The notes under the pieces are model-generated. The model was not told where the DNA came from. It was given only the letters and a program-made list of their open reading frames with translations, and searched no databases. A DNA stretch of 64,000 bases, taken from assembly GCA_964036045.1 (NCBI GenBank), contig OZ038388.1, positions 7,606,890 to 7,670,889 on the forward strand, read 5' to 3'. This document shows, piece by piece, positions 52,766 through 63,459 of the stretch. This DNA comes from Eutreptiella sp. 'Long Island Sound 2002'. Taxonomy: Eukaryota > Euglenozoa > Euglenophyceae > Eutreptiales > Eutreptiaceae. Position 1 is the first letter of the stretch, and each line of letters opens with the position of its first letter. The translations under genes and the position numbers were made by a program.

Positions 52766-53640
52766 ATACAAGCGATGGGCATGTTGTCCACATAATGTGT
52801 GACAAAGTAAGGAAAGTGGGGAACATGGTTCCACCCATACAATCTTTCCACCCATCAATTTTATGGCGACAACACCATTCAAGTAAGAACGAACACGATG
52901 CACGCTTCCCCACCAAGCATCCTCAGAGCACCCCTTTGCTCCGGAGAGGAGATGCGCAAACCCATAAGGAGGAGTGCGCTTCAAGAAGAAAAGGAAGCGG
53001 AACAAATGCTCGCGCGGAAGTATGTCCTCCTGCCCATACTTGCTACGTCACCCCTACATTCTTGGGGGGGGGGGGGGGCAAACAAAGGGGGACAAAATCA
53101 GCCGCACCCCTGCCTTCTCGGGGGGTGGGGCTCGCGGGCTGTCGCGGGTGCAGTGGTTGAGGGTGCTGGTTGTCGCGTGCGCGGCACCACCCGGCGGCAC
53201 GACCGGCGTCGGTTCCAGCCCCCGGCTCTCGTGGATCCCAAAAGAGGACCCAGAAATCAAAGCGGGCGGCAGCGGGGGGCATAGCGCATGCACAGGCCGA
53301 GGCACCCGTGCCATTGTGCTGCACCGGAGGGATGAAGGGGCGGGGGCGGAAAAGAGGGCGGACATGCTGCGTCACCCCTGCATTCTCAGGGGTCCCCAAA
53401 CAAAGGGGGACAAAATCAGAATTGGCTGCCTCACCCCTGCCTTCTTGGGGGCCGAAAAGAGGGCGGAAATGCTATGCCACCCGTGCATTCTCGGGGGTCC
53501 CCAAACAAGGGGACACACTCAGAAGTCAAAACGTACACTAGGGGCAACAATGATGCCCCTAGATCTCAAAGTATGGGTCTTTGGTACGGCCAAACGCCCA
53601 AATAGTTGCACTGCGCGCGCATTGCGCTAAGTGCGCCCCA
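52766..53640. mobile_element. PIF/Harbinger-like right end (copy E)
   Basis: Transposase N-terminal sequence matching copy D (minus-strand FPYFVTHYVDNMPIACIGG) runs from the array to about 53035. Then comes a region with three subterminal units (53040, 53370 and 53468) and the usual terminus with GCACTGCGCGCGCATTGCGC. I think it is the right part of the 47804 element. Confidence 0.65.
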
Positions 53641-54107
53641 TTAGGACGTTCCTAGTGGAAACCTTTTCAAACCACATCACTTTTTCAATTTTCTATCTCA
53701 AAAAGGTCAAAGGTCTCAAATTTTGAAAAAGGTGCCATGCCCCACCATGCTGTGTGTAGAGACACCACCACAATCGCCTTTTGGCAAATTGCTACATGCC
53801 ACAAAACTTTGACAACTTCATGTGGATGGAGAAACAAGAGTTGATGAGGAAAATCACGACACATGTTTGTGCCCAAACTTGTGGAACAAATGACGCAGGT
53901 GTCCACAGGGATGTATTAGAAGGGGGGGAGGGGGGGGTGGGGGGGTCCGAAGGGGGGGGGGGAGGGGGGGGGTCTGGCTGGGACACCCCTCCTCCTAGGG
54001 TGTCCGGCAAAAAAATGGGAAAAATCTTTTTTTTTCTGCCGAAGATGGCAATGGCACCCAAAAAAACGAAAATCTGTGGGACATCATCACCAGCAAAAAT
54101 ATGCCTC

Positions 54108-54178
54108 CAGTGGGGTTTGAACCAACTGCCTGTAGACCTGCAGTGCACTGTTCTACCACTCACCTATCACACAGAACT
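54108..54178 (-). repeat. tRNA-like module
   Basis: The minus strand reads GGTGAGTGGTAGAACAGTGC (A-box) and GTTGGTTCAAACCCCACTGG (B-box), 30 bp apart, the normal tRNA spacing. Acceptor ends do not pair. Probably a SINE head. Confidence 0.5.
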
Positions 54179-54299
54179 CGTGGATTTGTGCATCCCAAGG
54201 TTCATCGCATGACATGTTATCCAAAAAAAATTCCCAAAAGTTCTCTATAGGTTGTTGACCATAGTTCTCACAAACATGTGCCAGTGTGAGGAGGGCCTG

Positions 54300-54374
54300 T
54301 GACCCTTCCCAATTTCAGAAGTTAAGCCAGATCAGGCCCTCTTAGTACCAAGGTGGAAGACCACCAGGACCAAG
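54300..54374 (+). ncRNA. 5S rRNA-derived sequence
   Basis: AGAAGTTAAGCCAGATCAGG, CTTAGTACCAAGGTGG and AAGACCACCAGGACC follow the order and spacing of the internal control region of 5S rRNA (canonical forms GGAAGCTAAGCAGGGTCGGG, TTAGTAC.TGGATGGG, AGACCGCCTGGG). The 5' third of a 5S gene is not recognisable, so this is a fragment, a pseudogene or the head of a 5S-derived (SINE3-type) retroposon, not a working 5S gene. Confidence 0.6.
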
Positions 54375-55551
54375 TTTTGAAAATGGGGTCTGGTGGTTCA
54401 GCTGTCCATTTCTTCTCACCCTTTTCTCTGCAAACCACACCCGCATGTCTCTGGATGGTGAATTTGAATTTGAATCAAGTAGTCTTGAGGACCTACAGAG
54501 AGCACAGTGTCAGTTGACACCGCGTCTCATCTTTACAGTGACAGCAACAGGCCGATCAGGTGTTCAATCACACATTAGAAGGGGGGGAGGGGGGGGAGGG
54601 GGGTCTAGGGGGGGGGGGATCCAGGGGGGGGTACCCCCCCTCCTCCTACGGTGTACTGCCGTTCTAATACATGCCTGGGTGTCCATATTGGTCATGATAT
54701 GCATCTCGCTGCCATTCTTCGACAGGCTGCATGTGTCAGCACATTTGTGACATTGTTGTTCACAACTGATTTATCCCTATGGGGTTGTTCTGCAACTCTC
54801 GCATGATAATCATACAGAATGAACGACAACAACAACGAGCAGGCAACCAGTAAATCAGAGCCCAATCACTCAAAGACTCAAACAGTTCCATCTTCTGTTG
54901 GCAATGAACGAAGAAAGGAAAGCTTTTTTCAGAGCTTGGCACATGGGTGTGATGGTGCTGATCCAGTCCAAAGCTCTCATCCGATGAATCTCCTGCCTCT
55001 GTCTGATCCCATATTGGAATCAGAATCAGCACGAAGAAAATTTTATTTTGGTCCAGACCAAGATGAGCTGGCACACCCTGCTCACTGAATGGTACTCAAG
55101 ACAACCTCTGAGAACCAAGGTTCAGCATGAATCAGCATCATAATCAGCATAATACAGCCGCTCATTACACTTGTCTTAGAGCGTGAAAGCAGGTGTTTCT
55201 ACTGATTTGGACATAACAATCACAGCAAGGGCCAGTGGACACACCAGCAGAAATTTATAATGGTAATCCACCTGGGGCAACAAAGTGCCTCAAGGGCCAG
55301 TGTAGGAGCAACACACCAGCAGGGGTTTTGGATGGTAATATACATTTCTTTTCCATATTTCCCGTCTGCAGAAAAGGGAGTAGCTGCTTTCTCCTGCAGG
55401 TGCCATTGGGCGGAATCATACCTCGCTGTCATCTTCTCCTCACCTCCTCACCGAGGCTCACTGTGACCAGCCTTAGAAGACACACAGACATTTTTGTGAG
55501 AACACTGACATTCAGGCCCGCCTTGAGGTGGAACAGAACAAGCACACACCC

Positions 55552-55612
55552 ACACGCATGCACACAAACGCACACACGCACACACATACACACACACATA
55601 CACACACACACG
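55552..55612. repeat. CA-rich microsatellite
   Basis: Imperfect CA/CGCA tract, followed by the same 100-bp sequence that follows the large CA tract at 6.9 kb. Confidence 0.8.
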
Positions 55613-55846
55613 TTGGGAACCGCAAAAACAAGAACAGAGCAAGAAAAGCGGTGGGAGAAACTCCTGAGGAGCTGCAGAGCAGCCCTAGACGTCTTTCAGT
55701 CTGTCAAAGAGTGCACGGCGCATGCATCGCGTGCCCGTGCTCCCGGTAACCGACCTCAATAGTTCCATGGAGGAGTTCGCGTGTCAACTGCCATTAACCA
55801 TCTACACACACGCGCGCACGCGCGCGAACACATCCACGCACACACG

Positions 55847-55849
<3 letters not shown>

Positions 55850-55910
<61 letters not shown>
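55850..55910. repeat. CT microsatellite
   Basis: About 30 uninterrupted CT units. Confidence 0.95.
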
Positions 55911-55916
<6 letters not shown>

Positions 55917-57122
55917 GATTGAGGGCTAGAATTAGTCCAAGTCGGAACACAGGCACAGGCAGAGACATGGCCAGACGGTCGACGAGGGCCAAACCCCCAT
56001 AAACGGTGAGGAGGGTCTCAGAGCATATTGTTCTCGTGGCTGGGTTTGCAAACGATGGGTCAGGAGGGGGCATGCTTTGCAGGATCTTCCAAACAAGGAA
56101 AAGGAGGAATATCTCTGCTTGTTTGCACATCAGGAATAGCCTTGTTGATGTCTATCTTTAATGAAAACCGCCAAGATGAACCTTGCCGGAAGCGTACGTC
56201 CAAAAACTAGGTGCAGCCAACATCCATGAGAAACACAGGACATGAGACGTCCATGGCGTCCATATGGTGCTGCTGGTCCTCAACCATCCTCAAACAGGCT
56301 CAAAGCCACAAAGTGACCCCCTTACGGCAGCGTGTTACCCCCCCGTTGTGATGGAGACCAGGTCATAAAACCCACCTGCAGTTGCAGCATGCCGAACTTG
56401 GGCAAGAGTGCAAGGTGTGTGTATGGGGGGGGGGGGGGGGTTGGCGCGAGGCCACGGTGTTGTGGGGGTTATGTGTGTGGGTGGGGCCGCATGCAGGTCA
56501 ACAAGGCGCTCCACACGTGCACGTCCTGGTAGGCATATGCAGCAATGTTCGGCAGTTCCAATCAGATGCATGTGACACACAGCTCTCACACTGGCTCATT
56601 GTTCGTGGTTTGCCCTTATTTTGTCAGCCACAAGGTCTGGCTCAAATACAACTACCGTTCACCGTCCTAACCAGCAGGCCCTTGCTCATTGGCTGGCACT
56701 CCTTTGGCCAGACCTGTTGGTCGAGGTCAAGGCGGTGCGAGGGCAGGGAGGGTGGGGGCAGTAGAAGGTTCAGCACAGTTGTGTGTGTGGGGGGTTGGTG
56801 GTCTACAAGGGCATAAGGGGACGCCGGCAGATACCCCCAGCCAGCCTCTATTCAAGGCAGGGTGTCCAGGTCCGGCTGGCAAACAAATAGTGCAGACCGA
56901 ATCCCCCGCAGACCGCCCTTGGTGTAAACAACACTGTCCCCCAAGCTACTACTGCTCAACACTGGTACTTCAGCCCTGGTCCTATCCCATCTCTCCCATA
57001 ATGCAGCGCAGGGGCTTTGCACAGCATCCCACCTCTGTCCTGTTACCTTTGGCTGCCGCTTCATTGACGTCCACAAGGTCGACAGCACGACAGGTCACGC
57101 ATCCATCCTTCGGACCCTTTGC
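55911..57122. other. No gene recognised
   Basis: 56480-56560 repeats 41656-41735 (AGGTCAACAAGGCGCTCCAC). The rest has no recognised gene. It lies downstream of the Vps55 gene. Confidence 0.4.
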
Positions 57123-57536
57123 TCAGGAGAACATCAAGTCCACAGATCCTGGCTTCTTCAATATCCACAGGAAGAACCCCAAAGCGCATCCCAGTGTGAG
57201 AAAGCCTGTCAAAGTCCACACAAGCGTGGACCCATAGATGACATCCCCGTGCCACAACACAAAGTTAAGGGCCACGCCGCTGACACCAAAGAATCCAGTC
57301 AAAAACTGTGCTTGATCCGTCAGAATGTTGTCATTGCCAGAGGTCATGATGAAATCAGTGGAGCTGGAGGGCTCTCCACAGAGCAGCAGGGGAACAGCCG
57401 CGAAGATGAAGATGAAAAGGGACATGAGGGGCCACCAGTTGTCGGCCAGTGCACACCCCAGCACAACGAACAGGACGCCAAAGCCCGTCAAAAGGGCCAT
57501 GATGGTGATGGCCTGAACCCCAACCTCGTTTGCCAT
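57123..57536 (-). CDS. Vps55/LEPROT family endosomal membrane protein
   Basis: A 137-residue protein with four hydrophobic segments (ITIMALLTGFGVLFVVLGCA, PLMSLFIFIFAAVPLLL, FLTGFFGVSGVALNFVLWH, LVWTLTGFLTLGCALGFF). The family pattern is clear: L.CAL..NWWPL in the first loop, DFI...N......Q..FLTGF..VSG.AL in the middle. Yeast Vps55 and animal LEPROT act in late endosome to vacuole/lysosome transport and receptor sorting, in complex with Vps68 in yeast. Length matches the family (about 130-140). ATG at 57536 precedes the first helix. An acceptor-like CCCTGCAG ends 4 bp upstream, so a 5' UTR intron or an additional short exon is possible. Confidence 0.8.
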   Translation of the reverse strand: MANEVGVQAITIMALLTGFGVLFVVLGCALADNWWPLMSLFIFIFAAVPLLLCGEPSSSTDFIMTSGNDNILTDQAQFLTGFFGVSGVALNFVLWHGDVIYGSTLVWTLTGFLTLGCALGFFLWILKKPGSVDLMFS

Positions 57537-58084
57537 GGCTCTGCAGGGATAAGGTCGAAAAACAATAGACACTCAGAAAGTGACGAGGTGCCACCATACA
57601 CTCATAGAAACACCTTTTCAAACTTCTCCCTCATGGTACAGGTGCCCTTTGTTCTCCCTTCGCGGTTCGGAAATTCTCCCCTCCAGGGTTCTCCTCAAGG
57701 GTGGGGGGGCGGGGGGGTCCTGGAACCCAAAAGTCCAAAAGTTTGTGTACCGAAAACAGCCAAATCAATGTTTCCTTTTGCAAAATTTCATTTTTTCCCA
57801 CTATGACATCCGGTCCGAAGGGAGGTGGTGTTAGACCCCCCCCACCACTACATGAAAGTGTGAGAAAAGCTAGTTTTTCGAATGCCAACCTGGGATATTG
57901 ATGATTGGCTTCATATTTGATAGTTACCCATACTACCCTTCGTTGGCCCCCGGTGAGTACAAATGTAGAGGACCGACTTTATGATCCACTCTGCACGGAC
58001 GGATGGAGTGGCTCTATACACATGTTATCATTTAGATCATCAAAATTGAGAAAATTAAGTGTGGGAAATCTGTATTCTACTAAA

Positions 58085-58581
58085 ATTCTATTGCCTTCGG
58101 CAAGGCAACTCGAAGAGAGGCTGACTGTCAGCCAATCAGTCAGTCAGTCAGGCAAGCAGTCAATCAGGCAGTCGGGCGAGCCAAGCAGGCAGGAAACAGG
58201 CAGGCAAGGCAGGAAATAGGCAGGCAGAAACACACAGCGGCTTTTTTTCAGTCGAGGACTGCATCTACAAACAGTGGGGAACCCCAGTCATACCGGAGCA
58301 ATCGCGATCGAGTGGTAGAACACTTTTCACCTCACATGTGTTTGGTTCGAATCCCAACCAGCAATCACCGGCGCGAGTCCATCAATCATTCGACCCTGGT
58401 TCAAAATCAAAAAATCCATTGGGCAATCGTTTTGTCAGGCAAAATAATGATTTTACAAGGGGTTAGACATCCAAAATCATGCCTTCGGGTATGCTACGCG
58501 AACGATCCCCAAAAAGAAGGGGGGGGGTGTACGGGTCCACACCTACGCTTGATTTAATGACCTCTCTTCAGGGCGATTCAA
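58085..58581. mobile_element. CCTCG-ended repeat element 4
   Basis: Same plan as 29287-29886: ATTCTATTGCC, CTCGAAGAGAGGCTGACTGT, CAGTCAGTCAGG micro-repeats, a tRNA-like module (GATCGAGTGGTAGAACAC, GGTTCGAATCC at 58310-58360) and the tail AAATCCATTGGGCAATCG to CCTCTCTTCAGGG. Here the tRNA-like T-stem pairs better and there is only one module. Confidence 0.65.
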
Positions 58582-59745
58582 CTGTTCTGTTCTTAAAACT
58601 TAGTGTGCTCGCATTCCGGAGGGAGTCACCGCTTCCGTTCTCTCCCTCCACAACTTTTGCTGCCCCGATCGTAGTTGGACGGCTAGATGTTTTAAGGGAT
58701 TTACTGCTCAAGACCTATCGAATGGAATGTAAATCAAATCTCAAATCATCCAAAATCCTTTTGCTAGCAGAGAAATGGCTCGTTTTCCAGCACGTGAAGG
58801 CGCGACTCCCTCCCACGCCAAAATGTGAATGATTTTTCAGCTGGCAACGTGGATTTGAGTGATCTAGGAGTTGATTTCGGTGTAAAATGATAATTTTGAA
58901 CATTTAAAAACCCTAGTATATCGATCCATGTAGCTAAACATGGGCCAAATTGTTGCACTGCGTGCACACTACGTGGGCATTGCATGCGCACTGCGTGCAC
59001 CTGCCGGGAAACTCACCCAAGATTGCCTGCCACTTGTCTGCTAGCACAGCAAATCCGCAAAGCCCACAAGATAACAACCAACACATGAGGGGGCACATGG
59101 GGCGGAGATTCAGCCTTCTGGCCCACCCAAGCACCCACAGTTCCTACCCCGGGGGCCCCTCGACTAGGGATTTGGGCCTGATCCGTGATACTCTTGAGTA
59201 GGAAATGTCGTTCGTTGTTGTCCGTTGAACATCCGTGCTAGATTGGGCAAGACAAGGCGCGTGGGAAATGTCGATTGTTGCTCTTTGAAGATCCCGCCCT
59301 TGCAACTCAACCCCAGCACAAGGTATCGGTTGGTGTGGGGCGAAACTTGTCGTTGGGCTGTGATGCTGTCGGACGCAGCGTTCGTTTCCGTGGTGTACAT
59401 TACTGTTAAGATCCCGTGGGTACAACGGCTATCGTAATATTTGGAGGGGCAATGGGACTAGCCTTCACAAATTCGCATCTTGTTGCACCTCACCCAATTT
59501 TGTATTCGGCGCCAGGTTCACTACCCCTCGTATGGCCCTTGGCACCGCGCACGCACCGCGCGCGTGCCGCATCAAGTGCTCCCCCAAGAAGCCAAAACTA
59601 GGGTTCGAGTATTTGCCAACATACAAAGCTTTGCACTGCGTGCGCACTGCATGTGCACTGCGTGCGCACTGCGTGCACAGCATTCCCATGAATACACAAG
59701 AGTGGCACACAAACTGGCTCATCCCCCAAAACTAGGGCCTCTATG
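58582..59745. repeat. Intergenic DNA with GCACTGCGTGC repeats
   Basis: GTTGCACTGCGTGCACACTA at 58953, and 59634-59683 with four to five tandem GCACTGCGTGC units, recall the terminal GTTGCACTGCGCGCGCACTG block of the Harbinger-like family. They may be remnants of a related element. An internally repeated GGGAAATGTCG...TTGAA unit lies at 59200-59290. No gene recognised. Confidence 0.45.
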
Positions 59746-60760
59746 ACCTCCCTTTATGTGTAAATTTATTAGGCCCAAGGCAGTATTTTTCTATGGGCAA
59801 GATTTTATTATAAAGTTCAAGATTTCTACTTCCCAATGCAAAGATATCACTAGAAATCTTAAATGATAGCTAATTGTTTGAAGGCACCGAAAATGCTGCA
59901 CTTACTGGTGCTTTTACCTTACCTAATGTTTCCAGCAAGCATTTCACTTCTCTTGTAACTTCCACCTGCCTTCGTAAACAATCTACCATACCCCACGTGA
60001 CATAAACTAATACTGCATCCATTGGTCTGCCATCATTACCAACAGTCAAACCGGAAAATGAGTCAGTACACTCAATTATTGCACTTTCAACTGCCCAGAT
60101 TTTAAAAGAACAGGATGTCCCACCAACAAAAATTGTGTATGCTTCAAATTGTAACCTCTGCATCCATTGACCTTGCACTCAAAATACAATACTTTCACAG
60201 ATTCCACTCCCTTTCACCCCAATATTGTAACCCTCCTTTTCGACCTCACCACTTATTCCGGCGCGTGGTCTTGTTGTTGTTGTGCTTGCTGCCGTCAAAC
60301 ATTTGGCAATGACGGTGATGCACCCTGTAAATCCGAGCACAAAAACACCATCACAACTTCTCAACCAGCATCTCACATGCACACAGGTTATTGTCCATAA
60401 TTAATGGGGTAAGCGACCCAGTTTCTGTGCCACCTGGAGCCCAGCAATGGGAATGGGGCACAAGGAACTGTGACCTGGATATTTGGAGAGGAAAGAGGGA
60501 ATGGACTGGGGCGACATGCAAATGCAAACGACCAAACAGTTACTTGTCCCTGTGTAGGGCCTCAGCAACTGCAACCAAACAGGTCGCACGAATAACACAA
60601 ACTGGCAGCATATGCCATTCCCCACTCTGTCAACTGAGACACTTTAATGGGGCACACATAACGGGCCACATGACAAATTAAACCAATACACCACATCGAA
60701 AAGGGGACTTCCACACCAGTCATATGGCGTAGGCACATGCCGCACTGAGGCGAGGCTCGC
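59746..60760 (-). other. AT-rich island with a long minus-strand frame
   Basis: The minus strand from 60382 to 59870 is open except for one TGA at 60181-60179, and reads protein-like sequence (FKIWAVESAIIECTDSFSGL, DGRPMDAVLVYVTWGMVDCL). A good donor, TTAG/GTAAGG, lies at about 59923, and an acceptor-like TCGGATTTACAG at about 60325. A second frame gives YFECKVNGCRGYNLKHTQF. I recognise neither. The base composition is clearly lower in GC than the rest of the window, which may mark a foreign or mobile insert. Confidence 0.3.
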
Positions 60761-61569
60761 AGTTAGATTTTAAAATACCACCTCCACGAAATGACAACAA
60801 AAAACACGCGGTGACTCGGTGGACAGCGAAAACCAAAAGCATGGCATAGCATGCACACAGTAGGAGGGGTTGAGGTGAAAAAGACAACACAACTTGGCTG
60901 CCATGATGGACCCTGGCCATACAGGGCATGGCAGACTTTTTTGCTTTGGATGGCTGTGGGATTCCTTTCTCTGTGATTGTCGCCTTGGGGGATGATCAGC
61001 TGGTTGCATCATCCTCATACTGCAGGGCCCCGGAGACGCCGAAGGGCAAAGCTTGGGAATGCCTGAAACTCGACACAAAACCACTGCACTTGCATGATCG
61101 TGTACTACTTTCAACTGAATCCTTTCATGGACCTTCTACGGGGACCAACACTTGTACTGACACTGCGATATTCAAAAAAGCATCCAGAGAGGCATGACTT
61201 GCCACTGCTGCAGGGCCTTCAGACAATTCAGCAATAATACAGAGCAGTGAGGGTGGCCTCCCATTATCGAACCCTATCTGGATCCAAAAAGCGCAGGAGC
61301 TTCATGCAGTCTACTAATTTGCAAGGGGTGACTTCATCGTCTCGTGTGGTACCCAAGCCCCGACTTCAGGACGGAATTTGCACTCATTATGACACAAAAC
61401 CCAATGAGCTTCAGGCAGCACAATTTCGGCTCCACATGGGCCTCAGCGCCTGGCGCGCCAATCAGTGAAGCCCTTACGGAAACAGAGGCCAGCTAAGGGA
61501 AAACACAAGGTATATTCGCTGCTGCAGCCCGTCGGCATTGCCCTTCAGTCGGAGCATCGGAGCGAATGC
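60761..61569. other. No gene recognised
   Basis: A plus-strand frame of 89 codons at 60928-61197 has no known motif. The region follows the stop codon of the 61-63 kb gene and may contain its 3' UTR. Confidence 0.35.
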
Positions 61570-63459
61570 TCAGGCCTTCAACAGGTCCACCTTCAAGTAC
61601 CTGCCCCAGATGATGTGGGGGGGGATCCGGATGTCACAGGCAAGAAGGTTCATGTATCCACCCGAAAGGACGTGTTTGGCGATGCCCACCTCAGGCTTCC
61701 GGAGGTATCCCATGGTCAGCAGGTGGGGGGCGATGGTGACGCCCGAGGCTGCAGCGGGGGGGGCCACGTCTGCAGCCTTGGCTGTGGGTGCAGGCGCTGC
61801 AGGTGCAGGGCTGGGCGAAGCGGCATCCTGCGGACAGAGGGGAGAGGTGCGGAGACACAGGCAGCAGATGCAGAGAGACACGGATTCACGCGCACCACAC
61901 GACGGACGTCCGGCCGGATTGGCAGACGCAGACACACCAGAAGCTCCCGCCAATAGGCCAGCACCTGCTCTCGGCAACCCTCATTCATTGAACGGCCAAC
62001 CGTCGTCATGGTCACCGAACGCAACGCCCCCGCGCCCCCCATCCACAAACTCGGGGCGGCAGAACTCAAGAACCTCAGCAACGGTCCATATCCCCCGTGT
62101 GTCGGCCATTCGGCACCAATGGTCAACTTGGAGGCCAACCGGAACAGAACGGAACGCAAACACAAACAATGCACCCGACTTGCCTGGACCGAATGCAGAG
62201 CGGCAGCGTTCCGAACGCTCCACAAAGGCGTCCATCCGTTGCTGACTGCCACTCAAGCGCAATCCCTTGAGTGCCCCCGACATTGTCGTCACTTCAGCAC
62301 ACGTCTGCCCCCTGACCCAAGGGTGTCCTCATTCTGTTTTGTCTCCTTCCGTCAGCACAGCCCTGAGTCAGAGGGGCCTTATCACGTGCCTCGTGGCCCG
62401 GGACTGGCACCGGGTCGTTGGGTCGCAGGCCCCCATGACCCCCCACATTCAGTGCAACCGGTACCAGTGCAACATGCCCGTCTACGTCAATGACATCCCC
62501 ATACTGTGCTGCTTGTTTGCGGAACTCGGCGCAGCGGCAGGGGGTTTTTTTCATTAGTCTGGACTGGGCCGACCCCCCCCCGATGCACCGCCACATCAGT
62601 GCACGCGCACACCGCCGTGGCCGGCAGCGTCAAGTACCCCTTCGAGAGGACGTGCGCGGCGATCTGAACCGGCGGTTGTGCAGGGGATGCGGCGACGGCC
62701 TTGGGCCCCTTGTCCAGTTCGGTGCTCCGCTCCAGCACGTCATCCGCCTCCTTCTCCGTTTGCAGTTGCTGAACAATGAGACGCAAACGGGGGGTGCGCA
62801 TCGGACGGGCCGCGGGGCCCATGCGGACGAGGTGCGGCGGGTCCCTTCACGTCCCTGACACAGCCCCAGACTTGCCACTAGCGTCTGCCTGCTCAGACAT
62901 GATCAGATGGAGCAGAGTCCTACTGAGCCACACGCTGGACGCAGCACGTTCCTACCGAGTTCTGGTGGTGCAGCATCCAGGTATTGCTGAGTGGCCTTTG
63001 ATACGGGGCCAATTCCTACTGAGAACCAGTTTCCCTGCCGGACGCTAGTGGCATGTCTGCACAGCCCCTGTACCGCAGCCACGTGGACATCCGGGTTTTT
63101 GCCTGAAAGCCCTGGGTTCCCCTTGCGGACATCGTTCGGTCCGTTGCGTCACTGGAGGCGTCGTGTTTGTGCGGTGGTTCGGTGCTGCCGGTGATCTGGT
63201 GTGCGTCACATCGCGTCCGGTTTGTGTCCGCGCGTCGCTCTGAAACCGAGAGTCGCTGAGAAGGGGCGTGGGCCCTCTGCAGAGCCCAGCGCTGGGGAGG
63301 GCAAGGGAAGAGGGGGGGCACCTCCTCGTACACTGTGGCCAATTGCAGGGCCTCATCGGTGGTCATCACTCCGCTCTTCACGTCCTGCACTAATCTCTGG
63401 CACTTGTCCGGAAGCCCCTGTGGCCACTTCTCCACCAGCTTCGCCTGCAGCGATGTGGC
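61570..63459 (-). CDS. Unrecognised protein, three C-terminal exons
   Basis: Three exons join in phase 0 with GT-AG borders: 63459-63322 (46 codons), 62768-62613 (52 codons) and 61827-61570 (85 codons plus stop). Exon 1 reads SLQAKLVEKWPQGLPDK and VMTTDEALQLATVYEE. Exon 2 has a charged helix (QLQTEKEADDVLERSTELDK) and VQIAAHVLSKGYLTLPATA. Exon 3 has an Ala/Pro-rich linker, then VTIAPHLLTMGYLRKPEVGI, AKHVLSGGYMNLLACDIRIP and a basic end (WGRYLKVDLLKA). The pattern IA.H.L..GYL..P occurs twice, an internal repeat. I do not know the family and infer only a soluble protein. Upstream exons must lie beyond 63.46 kb, in part probably outside the window. Confidence 0.6.
62372..62571 (-). mobile_element. 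Penelope-like element fragment in an intron
   Basis: Minus-strand AQSRLMKKTPCRCAEF through ALVPVALNVGGHGGLRPNDP matches the linker region of the element at 8942-9136 at roughly 80 percent of 65 residues. Sequence similarity stops at both ends. It lies inside the 785-bp intron 61828-62612. Confidence 0.7.

Larger units (their letters stand above)
47804..53640 (-). mobile_element. Long PIF/Harbinger-like element with nested copy and satellite
   Basis: The left end TTA/GGGGGGG at 47801-47804 and the right end GCGCCCCA/TTA at 53640-53643 carry the same TTA, so I read them as the two ends of one 5.8-kb element. It holds the transposase C-terminus (48680-48030), a nested short copy (49232-49953), a 53-bp tandem array (49960-52750), a piece of the transposase N-terminus (53005-52766) and the standard right end with subterminal GCTACGTCACCCCT units. 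The array sits where the catalytic middle of the transposase should be, so the copy is dead. Pairing of these ends is inference from TTA and element order; two overlapping fragments is the alternative. Confidence 0.55.
53667..55387. repeat. Large duplicated locus, partner of 32697-33655
   Basis: See the partner for the match map. This copy has about 800 bp extra (53894-54706) holding G-tract blocks at 53920-53975 and 54576-54640, a tRNA-like module and a 5S-like module, so these were inserted here or lost there. Confidence 0.7.

Noticed and set aside
54300-54374. A functional 5S rRNA gene
   Set aside because: The 5' third is not recognisable and there is no terminator T-run right after it.
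60928-61197. Small plus-strand gene of 89 codons
   Set aside because: No family signature, no splice or promoter evidence; length is within chance expectation.
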